A stretch of 64,000 bases of DNA, from contig VJWM01000249.1 of assembly GCA_010909165.1 (NCBI GenBank), positions 62,001 to 126,000 on the forward strand. The letters run 5' to 3'. Within the stretch, counting starts at the first letter, position 1. Every line of letters starts with the position of its first letter. This DNA is from Anthoceros angustus (Eukaryota > Streptophyta > Anthocerotopsida > Anthocerotales > Anthocerotaceae). The notes below the pieces were generated by a model that was given only the letters and a program-made list of their open reading frames with translations, was not told the origin of the DNA and ran no database searches. Made by a program: the position numbers and the translations under genes. Shown here piece after piece: positions 21,001 through 33,783 of this stretch.

Positions 21001-22625
21001 AACGGCCAAACAAATGAATTAAGGGAATAAGATATGTATGATATCGCGGGTGGCAGTGAGGTGAGGGGAGGACTGGAGTCAGGGACTCGGGGTTGCCGCA
21101 AGGCCGTGGTATGTACGAAAGATGAGGAGTGGTTGTCCTCGATTGGATCGAGCGATCGAGCCCGCCCTCAGCTTTGCGCAGCAGTTTCCAGGAAGGAGGC
21201 CTCGGAGGAGGAGCAACAGTGGCGGGAGCTGGTGCAGGATGCAGCCCAGCAACAGCAGCAAGGCAAGCCGAGCCACAGCAGCAGCCAGGGCCCCGTTCTC
21301 TCTCTCTCTCTCCCCGCTTTTCTTCTTCCCTTTCCCTTGGCTTTGGCTCTGGCTTTGGCTTTGGCTCTCCCTTCGCCCCTCTTTCTGCACCGGCGCCTGC
21401 CAAGGTTCCCAGCAGCAGAAGAAGCCGCGCCCGCGCCCACCGGCCGCAGCCGCAGCCGCAGCCGCAGCCCTTGCTCGTCACACCAACAACCAGGAGACGG
21501 TGGAGAAGGCGGCGACGCAGATGCACAAGGAGCGAGCCACAGCTGCAAGGGAAGGGACGCAACGTAGCTCGCGCGCCTCACCACCGCCTGTTCGAAGCCC
21601 AGTCTCTCTCTCTCCGCATCTTTTCCTTCCTTCCCGCATCATCTCCTCCTTTTCTCCCACCCTGAGTCTCTCTCCCGCGCCCTGCCGCTCCAATTCCTCT
21701 TCCTCCTCTCGCTCGCTGCCGCCATGGCGTGCTCCGCACTTCCCTCAGAATGCTTGCTTCTCCTCCTCCTCCTCTCCCTCCCGCTGCGCTTTCTGCATCG
21801 CTGCCAGGGTTAGGGATCGCCTACTGCTGCTCTTGTGCTCCCAGCCTTATTCCCCTTCTTCTTGTTGCCCACCCTGCCCTGTCGCGCCCCAGGAGGCCTT
21901 AGGGTTGCTCCTGCCGTCCGCCCCGTTCGCAGGTAAGCTGTGTGGCCTGCAGGCTCCCCCTTCACTTTGTGGCGCGCACCGCCGGATCGCGGCCTCTAGG
22001 GTTCCGCCGCTCCAGTGAAGCTCACCGGCGGGGTTGCCTTTGGCGCGCCGCTCCAACACCAGGTCGCGAGGCAGCAGGCTGCAGGCAGCAGCGGGGCAGG
22101 TACAGGTTCAGGGACGCGCAGGCAGGCGGGATCATGGCGGCACCGTATGCTTCCCACCGCCCTCCGCGCTGCCGTCGGCTCAGGTGGACCGCCGTGCCCC
22201 TGCTCGCAACGTAGGCCACGCGCGGATCCTCTTCAGGCTAGGCTAGGCTAGGCTGGGCTAGGCAAGGCAAGGCAAGGCAAGGCCAGGCCAGGCAGCCAGC
22301 AGCACCAGCATGCGCTTCCCTCACCAGCGCCGCCCGAGCTCTGGCTTCAGCACAGGTGGAGGAAGACGACCGAGGCGCGCCGACCCCCTCCTCCCTCGTT
22401 TCCCGCTTCTGCCCTGCCCCTCCCTTTCTTGGGCTCTCTCTAGCTGTTTCTGCCTCCCCCAGCCCTGCCCGCAACTGCCCTCACCATCTTCTGCCCATGT
22501 GTCGTCGATGCGCTAGGCGCAAGTATTATGTGTTGGGGCCAGGCCCAGCTTCCTGCTGCCGATATGTCCGTGCCTCTCTTTTCCGGCCAGAGCCTAGGGA
22601 TCCATAACAGGTGAGGACCGAGCAG
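21001..22625 (+). promoter_or_regulatory. Presumed promoter and long 5' leader of the POWERDRESS-like gene
   Basis: Pyrimidine- and microsatellite-rich: CT runs (about 21297-21315), TTTGGCTCTGGC repeats, GCAGCC repeats (about 21438-21470), CTCCTC runs and a GGCTA/GGCAA pentamer array (about 22235-22290). A 298-codon frame (21122-22018) consists of homopolymer-like Ser, Trp/Leu and Ala runs and is not taken as protein. An AG/GTGAGG junction at 22610 may be a splice site in the leader. Leader boundaries are inferred. Confidence 0.45.
22235..22292 (+). repeat. Pentanucleotide microsatellite
   Basis: GGCTA repeated about four times grades into GGCAA and then GGCCA repeats, in the presumed 5' leader of the POWERDRESS-like gene. 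Confidence 0.9.
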
Positions 22626-25600
22626 ATGTTTAGTCCAGGTGGGGGTGATGCTCGAGCTTCAGCCCCACCGAATGCCCGTGACTCCTCCTCTTCCATGCCT
22701 TCTGATCACTCTTCTGCCTGGGACAGGCTGCAGTATGCAAGATCGGATAGGGGAGATAGGGACCGCCTTGTGACAGGGAAGAGGGATGCTTGGGGCCTGG
22801 AAAGAGCGTCGCCTGCGCCACCTTATCAGCGGACACCCCCTCTCTCCTCCACCAATGGGGCTCCTCTAGGCCCTCCCAGCAAGCGGCGTCCTCCTGGTAA
22901 CTTGCTGCACTTTCCCGCGCTTTTCCCCACTGCTCGCACTCTCCCCGCCAAGCGCTACAGGGGGAAGGGAAGGGAAGCGAAGGGAATGGAAAAAAGGGAA
23001 GGGAACGGGAATGGGAATGGAAACATTTCATCTTACTGCGCGCTCCCTGCTCCTCCCTCCCCATCCCCCTCGCGCCTCCTCCCTCCTCGTTTTCCTGCTC
23101 CCACTCCGCTTCCTCCACCACCTCTTCTAACTCTTGGTGTTTTTATTTTTTTCTGTGTCCTCAAGGGCGTCACACCTTTTATGGAGAAAATGGGCGTCAC
23201 GGCGGCCCGTCCAGCCGGGCGGATTCCTCCCCGATGTTTGGGCCTCTGCCGTCGGCCGAAAATGCTGTTCCCCGCAAGTATGACAGGGATGCATGCTATG
23301 CCCCAGGAGCATCTAGCATTTCTGCCACAAGTTTTAACGGGAGTGGTGGAAGCGACTACCGTCACAAGGATGGCCGCGACCCTTATGTGCTGTCTGGGGA
23401 CGCCAGAGACTCGGCTAGCCCCGCTGTCGTGGACCATCTCTCTCGGGCGTACCACCCCCAGCTTTTCTCCGATTGTAGTGGTTCATGGGACAGGGATAAG
23501 CCCAAGGCCAACTCTGGCTGGGACGCACCTCAACGAGGAGATCGAGACCATAGGTTGAGAGGGAAGTCAGACCTGTACAAGAGGTCCGCCTCCTTTCAGC
23601 ATTCTGATTGGTCCAGTGGGGATAGGGATCTTGACATTAGGCCAGACAGGTATGGAAGCTCTCGTGAGTCTCTGTTTACAGATGGGGGCACCAAGGACTC
23701 AACGACAAGCACCCATGACTGGAAACCCCGAGAGAGGTCCTTCCCTACGTCCGCATCCACCTGGAGTTGCAGTTTTTCGGCTTCCAACGGCGGAGCGAAG
23801 GATTTGGGTTCCAGGCATCATGGTTTACTGGAGCTGCCACCCCTCATATCCTCTCCTCAGCATTCACCGTTCTCGTCTCCTACTTCGGTTAATGTGGAAG
23901 GTGTCCGTGATGACGGAAACTTTTCCTCCCCGAGGAAACGCCCTCGGTTGGGCTGGGGTCAAGGTTTGGCCAAGTACGAGAAGAAGAAAGTGGTGAGCGA
24001 CGAGGGTGTCGTAGTCTCAGCAACAAGCGATGCGCCCCCAAGTGAGCTGCAACCGGCTGGTGAGAAGTTGCCGTCTCCTGTTTCCCAGGTGGCTCCTGAG
24101 CTTCCGCCCTCAACCCCAGTTCCATCTTCTGCCAGTACAGGTAACTGAACAAGACTGCCCCTGAAGTAACGCCTCGTTGATGGTGTTGGTGCTGGCGGAT
24201 CACATATTTGCACATGTTGACGCTGTTTCTTTTTGGTTCGTAGATTTACCGCAAGCATGTGCTGTGGTCGATGAACCGGCTGCCACAGAGATTGCACCAG
24301 ACGCTAGTGTGGCTGACGCAGGAAAATCCCGGCCGCATGCTGAAGGTTTTGATTCTGCCCAGCACCCAGTGAAGTTTCTTGAGAGCTCCGAGCCTGGTCA
24401 AATTCTAGAAGACCAGATTGGCTTGTGCAGCTCCGAACCTGATGTGTCTACTCAACAGCCGGAAGTGACCTTGAAGATTCCGCCTTGTGTGACAGCCACA
24501 CTTGCGGACACTTTGGATGGAGCATGTACGCAGGACCTAACATCTTCTGTCAAGGAGGAGCTGCCCTTGCAATCAGAGAACGTGGATGTCGTGGGTGATT
24601 CAGTGGACAAGGACATGGACCAGAGCATGTACGTAGACACCGTAGCAGGCTCTTTGACTGATCTTGCAAGGGCTACTTGTGGGAATGGCGAGGAGTTGGT
24701 ACCAGGGTCTGAAGCATCAGGGAAGGTTGTTCCTCCTGATTGCATATCTCCTGCTGAAATGACTATTTGTGCAGCTGCTATATCTGTGAGGGATTCTGCA
24801 GAAAGTGGTCATTCAAGGACTATGGTTGACGCAGTCTCAATGGGGGACAGTCTGATTCTTGACAAGAGTGTTATTCCTGTGGACTCTGCCAATGTGGAAA
24901 CTGGTGGGCATGAGATCATCCATGTGGATGTGGAGGATGGTCCTGGGATTACTGCAGGGGCCCAACATCAAGAGGATGTGAGCACTCAAGTTGTGTCAAG
25001 TCTTCTTTCTGAGGACTTGCCTGTTGCCTTTCCGAAACCATTGAATGCTAGACAAGAGGCTCGTCTCGAAGCCTGTGAAAGCACTTTCAAGGTGCTGTTT
25101 GGTGAAAACAGGGAGTCTGCTGCTGCTGCCTCTGAGGCTCTTTCGCATCTTCTTGCAGAAGGAGCTCATATTGGCAGTGAGAAGCTCTATAGCTCACCTG
25201 CTGAGGCCAGTGTTTGGCAGGCAAATGTTGTCAGTCACAAGAGGATCAAGCAGCAGATGCAGGAGAAGATCTTAGAACGTAAACATTCCCAGGCATTGAA
25301 GGAGAAGGTGCTGGCAATCAGGTTCCGTGCCTGCAAGGAAGTGTGGAGTCAGGAGCACCTTGGGAGTACCAGTCAAAGGAGAGATCGCGCTAAATCAGTT
25401 CGTAAATGGGATATGGAACGAAGGAATGCATCCGCTTTCTGCCAGAGATCATCTTTGCGGTTGCGCACCACCCCGTCTGGTATTTATTGTTGGCATAGAG
25501 CTCTGATTTGTAGATATCCTGCCAGGTTATCTAAATCTCTTTTCTGTACTTACGTGAAAGCTGCACTTGGGGCAAGGTCTAAACTGACTGATGCATTTCC

Positions 25601-28600
25601 TTTGTCAACCAGGTGCAGTGAGGCCTGACGCAGCAGCAGAAGAGGTACAAGTTGTGAGGAAGCTAATGTCAGAGCCCATTGAGCAGTTTAGGATTGTGCA
25701 ACGGATGCCTGCTATGATCTTGGATGAGAAGGAGAGGTACTTCCGCAGGTTTATTACGAAGAATGGGCTGGTTGAGGATCCTGTCAAGGCTGAACAGGAG
25801 CGAAAGCATATCAAACCGTGGACAATTGAAGAGAAAAAGCTGTTTATGGAGAAGTTTGCTCTGTATTCCAAAGATTTCAAGAAGATTGCATCATATCTGG
25901 ACAATAAGAGTACTGCTGACTGTGTTCAGTTTTACTATCGAAATCAAAAGTCTGAAGATTTTGACAAGATCCGCAGAAGACAGGAAGCTATGCAATTGAA
26001 AAAGAGGAGAGACTACTCTCAGTCTAGTGCATCGTATCTGGCGACCACCACACCTGCTAGCAATCGCCATAAGGAGGCTAATGCAGTTCGAGTTGAGGCA
26101 CTGACAATGGCTGTTGCCACTGCTTCAGGTTCAGCAGGTGTACGGGATCCTGCAAAATCTGTCAGAAGTGTGCACAAGCCAGTGGACCGCACCAAGTCCT
26201 GCAATGGTGTTGACGTGGTGACAACAGAAGGTGCTACTGGCATGAGGTCTGCAACTGTAAAAGAGAGTAAGGCTGCAACGGATCTCCTTGCTGTGGCTGC
26301 TGGCTCTCCTGGGTTCGGAGGGATTGCATGCAGCCTGAGCAGCGCAACAACAGTGCCTAAAAATTACAGGGAGCGGCTAAATGCCAAGGCTGGTGCTGCA
26401 GTTGGCATCGTACCTGCTCGCAATGGTAATGTGGATCATCAATCTGGTCCTAAAGGTGTGCGACGCATTCAGGTTCGGCGAGAATCGATGAGAGCTACTG
26501 CTGAGGAAGTGGAATCCCAGTGGTCGGAGCGGGAAAAACAGCTTTTCACTGATGCTCTGGCTACTGTGGGCAAAGACTTCAAGAACATATCCCTGCAAGT
26601 TGGTACGAAGACTCAAGGCCAGTGCAGAGCCTTCTACAGTAAGTCAAGGAAGAGGCTGGGTCTGGATCAGCTGGTGGAACAAGCTGAAGCCATGATCCAC
26701 ACAAGCATGCCAACTGTGGATGCAGCTGTGGATGTAAGATTGCCTGTTGAGGAGGTAACCGTAAGACAGGAAAGCCCTGTGAAGGAAGCTGTGGAAATGC
26801 CTGCTGCTGATGTTCAAAAACTGGAAGTCTCTACCACCGGGGATTTGGATAGTTCTGCTGCTACTGAAGCTCAAGTCGTGGAGGTTGAGGGGGTGTTACA
26901 GCAGACTACGATCCAAGCAGAGGGTATGGCAACAGACACCGATGCAAGCAGTAATTGTATAGTTGAGGGTGATGTCATGGCGTCATCTGTTCATGCACCT
27001 GAGGCTGTCCCTCAGCCTGCTACTGTAGAGGCGGGTGAATATTGCAAGGTGAAGGAAGAATGCACAGGCACAACGTCGGTGGAGTCTGTGAAGGAAGAAA
27101 CTGCTACCGCACGTGAGTCTGAGACGGGAGTAGTAGAGGAGAAAACTTGTACAGAAGCTGAGGTCACTTGTAGTCAGTCTTGTCCTATTGTACATTCTGT
27201 CGAGATCCTGCTCAAGGAAGAGGCGGTTGAAGAGAAGCAGGCTAATGCATCTACGGTAATCATGGGAGAGCTCTCGGTGGATGGGCCTCCCAAGTCTGAT
27301 GCAATTGAAAGTACACCACTGAGCTGCGTTGCTGAAGTGACAGTAGTGGCACCGGTGGAGCCAATGGTTAGCCATGTAGTGGTTAAGCCAGAGCCTGAGT
27401 CTCCGTCTACCGGTATCTCGTTTGTCAGCGATTCTGCCTGTACAGCTTCTGTGAGGCCAGCTAATGTCCAGTCAGCTCCTCCTGTTGTGACAGTCCCTCC
27501 TGTTCCTGTGGTCAAGGGTCTGAGGGGGGGTTTGGGGGGAGAGTCTAAGCCCAGGAGGGAGCCTACATCGTGGACACAAGAGGAGAAAGAGAAGTTTGCC
27601 GAGATAATTCGCAAGCATGGAAAGGATTGGGCTCGTTTGCATGAGAGTTTGCCTGCCAAGTCTCTGACTCAGATCAAGACTTATTTTCAAAACTCAAAAG
27701 CAAAGCTAGGTTTTGCTCCACCTGAGGGAACGGGTCAGGGTGGTCGAGGTGGGGGAGGTAGAAAGAGGAAGGCTGATGATTCTGATACTGGCAGTAACGC
27801 GGGGTCTGCAGGTCAGATGTTGCAGCAGAAGGGTGCAGGTCTGTCAGAGGACTCAAGTATTAAAGTCACCCCAAGTGCCATCCAAAGTGCTGAGAGTCTA
27901 GCTTATGCACTTTTTGGCAGACCTGGTGGACTGTCTGCTGAGGAGAATGTGAGTAGTCTTCACAAGCTTTTGAGACACATGCTTCCGAGTGGCTTTCCTC
28001 AACAGTCAGGTCTGTTTCCACTTTACCATCCTTTATTTTCTCCTATGCAACGAGCAGCACATTTGAGCGTGCAGCAGCAACAGCTGTCCCAATCCGCAGC
28101 TCAACTTCCTCAGCAAATGGTGAGCTCACATCCGCAAGGGCTGCAGCAGGCTGGTGTATCTCAATCCCTCTTACAGCAGCAAGTACCGCACATGCACCAT
28201 CACCCGACAGCACAGGCACTGGCCAGAAAGCAGCAAATTCAGCAATCGGCTCAAGTGATGGGAGTACCTCAAGCTGGACATTTGAATGTTGACGTCCAGC
28301 ATGTGCTTCAGAAGGCACAGCCTGCACAATCCCAGCAGGTGCTTGGCCAGTCACCTGCCCAGGGCCAAGGTCAGCCCCAAGGCCAGCTGTCCAGCCAGCC
28401 TCAGGGGGTCATTCCTTCTCAACATCAGATTCAGGCTTTCCAGCAGCAGTATCTTAACCATGCTCAACAGCAAGTTGCGCTTCAACAGACTCAGAATCCA
28501 GCGCTTCATCTGCAACCCTTTCAGCAAGCTGCTCAGCAAATGCATCAGGACCATGGGGCTCATCATGTGATACAGGGACAATTCAAGCAGCCAGGAAAGT

Positions 28601-30384
28601 TACAGCTGCAAACGCAACAGGGGCAATCTCAGCAGCATCAGCCTGCAGTGCAGCTTCACCACCTTGACCAGCACCAGCAAGTCGAGCAGCAGATGTTGCA
28701 ACAACTGCACCATGGATCACAACCTCTCCAGAGCCTTCTGAGGGAAGCCTTGCAACCTCCTACTTCTCATGGTGTTTCTGAGTTAAACATCACCCAGACT
28801 GATGTGGATCCCAGGATGACTCCACACATACGTCAGCTTCCTAGAGCAGAGGAAGTTCAGCTTTCAGGGCATGTCAGCTGCAGCTTAGGGAAGGATGGGG
28901 ATCAAAATAGGAGCGTTGTGGCATTAGGTGCTGATGGCCTACTTCCTCAAAACATGCGTCCAGGAGATGTGAAGCTGTTTGGGCAATCTCTGCTTACTCA
29001 GCCATCTTCCAGTGCTCCTATGCAGCCAGCCTTACATCCACGGCAACCTGCTGGGAATGTTTCGGGGGAAAGGTCTGTGCAGAGTACAAGTTTTGTAAAC
29101 AGTAGCTCATCGCATTCACTTGCCAGCATTCAGACTTCTGCTTGTATGTTGCCTAGTACCGGTATTTACAAGGAATCTGGCTCTCTTCCCTCTTTTGGGC
29201 GAGCAGGTACTCCTCTGGTCTCAGCAGAGAGTCGTCATCCAAGCTGGCCAAATGTCTTGGCTAACAATGTAGGGATGTGGACTAGCATGCTAGGCAGTGT
29301 GCAGGGTGGTGGTGCAACAGGTAGTGGGGAATCTGAGTCTCAAAGTGCACAGGAAGCGGTTGCTCTTATGACCGAGCGTGTAAGTCGTGAAGCTCGCGAA
29401 TCTGAGGAGAATCATGGTGGTCATGCATCCACAGAGGCTATTGCAAGTTCAGCTTCTCATGCCTCTCCGCCTGTGAAAGCACAGATTGATCAGCTCCGGC
29501 GCCTTCATGCAGAAATGCAGAGAGATGAGGGTTTTGCCTCTTTGGATCCAGCAAGGACAAATATCTTGCCTGACCAGTCTGGGCCACTTTTGGGAGGGGC
29601 AGAAGCTGACAGGAGACATGATGCGATCTCAAATGGGTCTGTGGATCGTCCAGGAAATGCTGGCCTTGTTATTGGTAGAAATGGACGAGCTTCGACGGAC
29701 CTTGGTGTCTCTGGAGCTTTGCTGTCTGCCGGTAGTATGCCTCCAACAGCTCAGCTCCCCCGCCAGGTGGTTGATGCTTTGATGGCAATTGCAGAATGGC
29801 AAAGTCGCACACAAGGCCAGTTTGTTGCTGCCGCTGCTGCTGCTGGTGCTGCTCAGGGTCGAAGCAGTGTCAACAACGACGCAGCTGAGATTCATTCTCC
29901 TTGGGCTGGAGAGCCGCAAGGGTTTTGGCGGGAGTCCTTTGCAGGAGCGAATTCAGTGTCATCGGATGCAGTCAAGACAACAGGATTGACGAATCCGAGT
30001 GCAGCATTAGCAGGCTTAGCTGCAGCTGCAGCGGCCACTATGGGCCAAACACATCTTGTGACTGTACCGGAGGTCTTGCAGCATGTCCGGGATACTGGTA
30101 TGTACTTTGTCCCACCGATAGGGCATTCGATGCATGTGTCTGGAGCCAGCCATGTAGGCCTTTCCAATGGAACATGGGGAGCTTCAGGGACATCTAATGG
30201 CCAAGGGGGAGTAGTGTTATCAGATTCCCAACAACGAATTCTTTTACAGCCCGTCGTTTCTTCTTTTCGTGGTAGCATCTTGCCAACCTTGCCATGGGGG
30301 GTTGACGAGCATTTGAGACCTCCTCCTTGTAATAGTGAGTCCAGTGGTAGGGATTCCTCTGTTGAACATCACACATCTAGCTAG
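22626..30384 (+). CDS. PWR: POWERDRESS-like SANT-domain co-repressor
   Basis: Arabidopsis POWERDRESS is a nuclear SANT protein, N-CoR/SMRT-like, that works with histone deacetylase HDA9. Exons 22626-22896, 23166-24140, 24244-25479 and 25613-30384 join in phase to 2417 residues. The N-terminus is Ser/Arg/Asp-rich with SPRKRPRLGWGQGL. A helical region (SVWQANVVSHKRIKQQMQEK) precedes VLDEKE-like DEKERYFRRFITKNGLVEDP and the first SANT (KPWTIEEKKLFMEKFALYSK, then DFKKIASYLDNKSTADCVQF). A second SANT follows (QWSEREKQLFTDALATVGKD), then a third in the last exon (SWTQEEKEKFAEIIRKHGKD, about 27566-27710). The C-terminal third is Gln-rich and disordered. Length exceeds the Arabidopsis protein by about 750 residues, mostly low complexity. 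The final exon of 4.8 kb is unusually long. AATAAA at about 30387 overlaps the end of the gene. Confidence 0.92.
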
Positions 30385-31482
30385 CTAATAAATTTTGTTG
30401 GTGATGGTCTTGGGCGGCACAGATTGCTGCGAGCCTCATCATTTGTAAGTCTATATCAGGTCCTCGTGTATCTGTCCTCGACGGGAAAGCAGCGGACGGA
30501 GAAACCTGCTCGCCCATTTGTATCAATATAGATCTCCCCGGAACCATGCTGACGTTCTGCCAGCTGGGTTCTGCGGGGATGCTTCTGTTGTGCATGGATT
30601 TGGGTTCTTTTAATCGTGAAGTAATAATGCAGCTGGAGGTTGGCTAACGCCGTACGCGTCGACAGTGGTAGCCATTGTCAATTGGACTACCTACACACAG
30701 AGTTCGACGATAACCCAAAATTGAGAGTTAGAGTTTGAGGACAGTTTTTCAGGAACTTAGCTTTTACCAAGCTTTAGGATGTTTTTCAGACAGTTTATTT
30801 CCGCTTATAATTCTGTATACTAATCATGGAAATTGACTCGTTTCTATCTGTTTAGCTAGAAATTATAATCACAATTGGCCAAATTTTTAAGTAATGCTAA
30901 TTTTTTAAGAGAGTCTAAATTAAGCATTTTGATGACCTTTAGAATCTTATCGGGATGTAAGGTAAATTGAGGCAAGACCGTCATGATATGCCTTAACGTT
31001 GGGGAGGCTGTGCCTAGTTCGGTCCAACACATCCACGGAATTCAGGGCTAGGAGTTCCACAAATACTTGGGCACCCCTATCTAGTAAGGGGATGAGAATG
31101 GTGAAGTTGGCCGTTATGTATTTTCCAAGTTTATACGGAAGGCAAGATCTATGCACATCCTAGAGCTATCCACCCCGGCGAGGGTGGTTGGAACATAGGA
31201 TACAAAGGAGTTAGCAGGACGGCAGCACGCGTGCCAAACGGGACAAGACTACCATGGTTGAGCAGCCGAGGAAATTGGACGCCCACCTCTGCCCGGATTC
31301 CCTATCTTGGGCTGGAGTTCAAGAGTTGTTCAAGATTGGTGCTCCTCTCTTTCAACGGGCAAAATTTAACACATTGTCTATGTCCCTCCTCCAACGTGAG
31401 CTAGACTTGGCGTCGGAATGGATCCGAGACGCCGAGGTTCTCGACTTTGATTCCCGCTAGATGGGTAACATAGGGTAGACTT
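30385..31482. other. 3' flank of the POWERDRESS-like gene and unassigned DNA
   Basis: AATAAA at 30387-30392 just after the stop is too close to act alone as the poly(A) signal. From about 30700 the sequence is A/T-rich. Frames at 30947-31156 (-) and 31254-31460 (+) show no family features. Confidence 0.45.
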
Positions 31483-32180
31483 TGTTAGGAATCGTAGTTA
31501 CGTTACCTAGTTCGCTAAGCGAGCCTCGTTACACAGCACGATCGTGACCCTTTGAATAGACACGACGGTTCAAAACTGTTAAGACGTATCATCCCTATCA
31601 TGTGTACAGTATACACTTTTTCAATACAATGTTCTGTCTTCTCTCGTGGTATCAGAGCCGAAGTCTCTATAATCTTTTCACTTGTGACCCTCTAGATTCA
31701 TCATGGACAAGAGGTATCCTCACCATGATTGTCCATATATTTCTAGAGGTAGAAAGCACATTCCAAATGATAAGAAAAAATTCAAGATCACCACATGTAC
31801 AACAAGATCTTTTAGGGTCTCAAGTGAGCCTTGCAAACTAGAAAACCACTCATAAATTACTAAGACAATTATTCAGCCATCAACAAGCTAGATGTCATCA
31901 TCATGCCTCTCAATTAAATAGCATGATAAGCAATCTCCCTCCAGGACGAAAACCCTCTCCTGCAAGTGGGTGTTCAAACTTAAGTTAATTGCCCAAGGAG
32001 AAATCGCAAGATACAAAGCTAGGTTAGTAGCTAGGGGGTTCACTCAGGTTGAAGGATTAGAGGAGACGTTTTTTCTCCTGTTGTAGGATCTCAGTCAATT
32101 ATGATGATCTTAGCTCTCGTAGCATAATTTGATCTTGAGCTCAACAACGTCTCTCAGCATAGTAGCTCTGATACCGTAAT
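31483..32180 (+). mobile_element. Truncated Copia retrotransposon: LTR end, PBS and RT fragment
   Basis: TGTTAGGA at 31483 looks like a Copia LTR start, and a primer-binding site TGGTATCAGAGC, complementary to plant initiator tRNA-Met, lies at 31647-31658, so a short LTR of about 160 bp lies between. At about 31940-32150 a broken reverse-transcriptase N-terminal region is readable on the same strand (CKWVFKLKLIAQGEIARYKA, RLVARGFTQVEGLEETF) with stop codons. Everything between leader and RT is deleted. No 3' LTR is recognised. Confidence 0.88.
32165..32176 (-). other. Second primer-binding-site-like motif in inverted orientation
   Basis: GCTCTGATACCG matches the reverse complement of the initiator-tRNA PBS at 11 of 12 positions. 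It faces the plus-strand PBS at 31647 across the RT fragment. The DNA at 32180-32400 would be the LTR of this second, minus-strand element. Confidence 0.6.
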
Positions 32181-33783
32181 GATTTATGAGAACATCATTA
32201 GACTCGGGCACAACCGTGAGTGGTGACAAGAGAAGGACTTAGGCTGCAGGTGATGCTCAAGATTGTTTCATTCAAGTTCCAGAAAGAGAGAAAAGAAGTC
32301 ATAAAACTAATCTAGTAAGATAACCGTCTTATCTTGTAATGAGAACTATCATAACCGGCGTGTAAGATATGGTAAACAATAATTATTATATCCTCATCTC
32401 AATACCATTCACTATTAGGATAGGGTGTTATCTAGCCTGATTACTCCTTGAGAGAATCATTTCTATTGAATTTTGTGGCTTAGGCAACCTTGAAGTTTAT
32501 CATATATTTTCTTCAATCAGAAGATAAGCTGTAAAGAATGCAACTTGTTTCTCTTTCCATAATATGTATTTTTCTGTCAACTTGCACAACAACTTGGAAA
32601 GAACCTATCATTATGAAAGAAAACCTCATGCACTTCCTTCAACCTTGTTCTACATCGTTGTCAACTTGCACACTAAGCTGTTGAAAACCAACCTTACACT
32701 CAAACTTGTAAAGAATTTTATTATCATTTCACAACAGTCATCCTTGTGAAAAAGAAATATATTATTATCTTAAAGAATGCAACTTGTTTCTCTTTCCATA
32801 ATCTGTATTTTTCTGTCAACTTGCACAACAACTTGCGAAGAACCTATCATTATGAAAGAAAACCTCATGCACTTCCTTCAACCTTGTTCTGCATCGTTGT
32901 CAACTTGCACACTAAGCCAACCTTACACTCAAACTTAACCTTACAACCAACTGAAAACCAACCTTACACTCAAACTTGTAAATAAATGTATTATCATTTC
33001 ACAACAATCATCCTTGTGAAAAAGAAAATATATTATCTTACAAGAATACGACATCATTTCACAACTATTTGTTGGAGAACCCAACCTTACACACTTGAGA
33101 AGGGCACAGCCTTGTGAAAAACAAAACCCATTGATATTTCACAAAAACCAATATAATTTCTCAAGATCCAATAATATTTCACTAGAACATGGCCATTGTC
33201 AATATAGAAGAACTCAACGTTGTTTCACGAGGACCCAATGACGTTTCATAAGAAACCAGTAGAATAGCACCGTGGGGCTGAGTTCCAAACATCAATCATT
33301 AATCCACCACGATAGCACTACTCTTTCACACATGATAAGGCAGGGTTCTCAAACATCAATCTACCATGACAATACTGACCTGTACCAGCGGTATGGAAAC
33401 CGTGATGGCTTCTAGGCTCAACAACTACAGGCTATCAAAGGGTCATGAGAATTCGTAGTGACACCGGGCCCCTTTCCCTTTTTTGTGCTGGCTTGTCCAA
33501 AAAGCTCAGCTGTTATGGGCAGTCCCTTGTAAGTAGGGTGTTCGAGACAAATGATGAAGGCATCCTTGAGAATGTTAACTACAGATTCCGCAAAAACGAG
33601 GGAGGCATTACTAACGAGGGCAACATTGTCGACTGATTCCCTTACAGGGAGCTAAGGGGACTTTTGAGGGCAGACCTCCAAGAGGAGTTTTCCACCGTGT
33701 TGCTCGTAATGAAGCAACAAAAATTAGGAGGCAAAGGAAAAGCGAACTTAAGCCAGAAGTGTTCGGATGCAGCGAACTCAGCA
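32181..33783. other. A/T-rich retroelement debris
   Basis: Contains the tandem duplication at 32534-33040 and, at 33040-33260, repeated TTTCACA-type words. No protein family was recognised. The right end probably includes 3' untranslated sequence of the HDDC2-like gene. Confidence 0.5.
32534..33040 (+). repeat. Tandem duplication, two units of about 240-265 bp
   Basis: The block AATGCAACTTGTTTCTCTTT through CCTTGTGAAAAAGAAA to ATATTATCTTA occurs at about 32534-32772 and again at 32774-33040. The second unit has an extra internal copy of AACCTTACACTCAAACTT. Divergence is low apart from that expansion. Confidence 0.9.

Noticed and set aside
21122-22018. 298-codon plus-strand frame with Trp/Leu, Ser and Ala runs
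   Set aside because: The residues track microsatellites (CTCTCT, TTTGGC, GCAGCC) in the presumed 5' leader; there is no domain and three frames are open at once.
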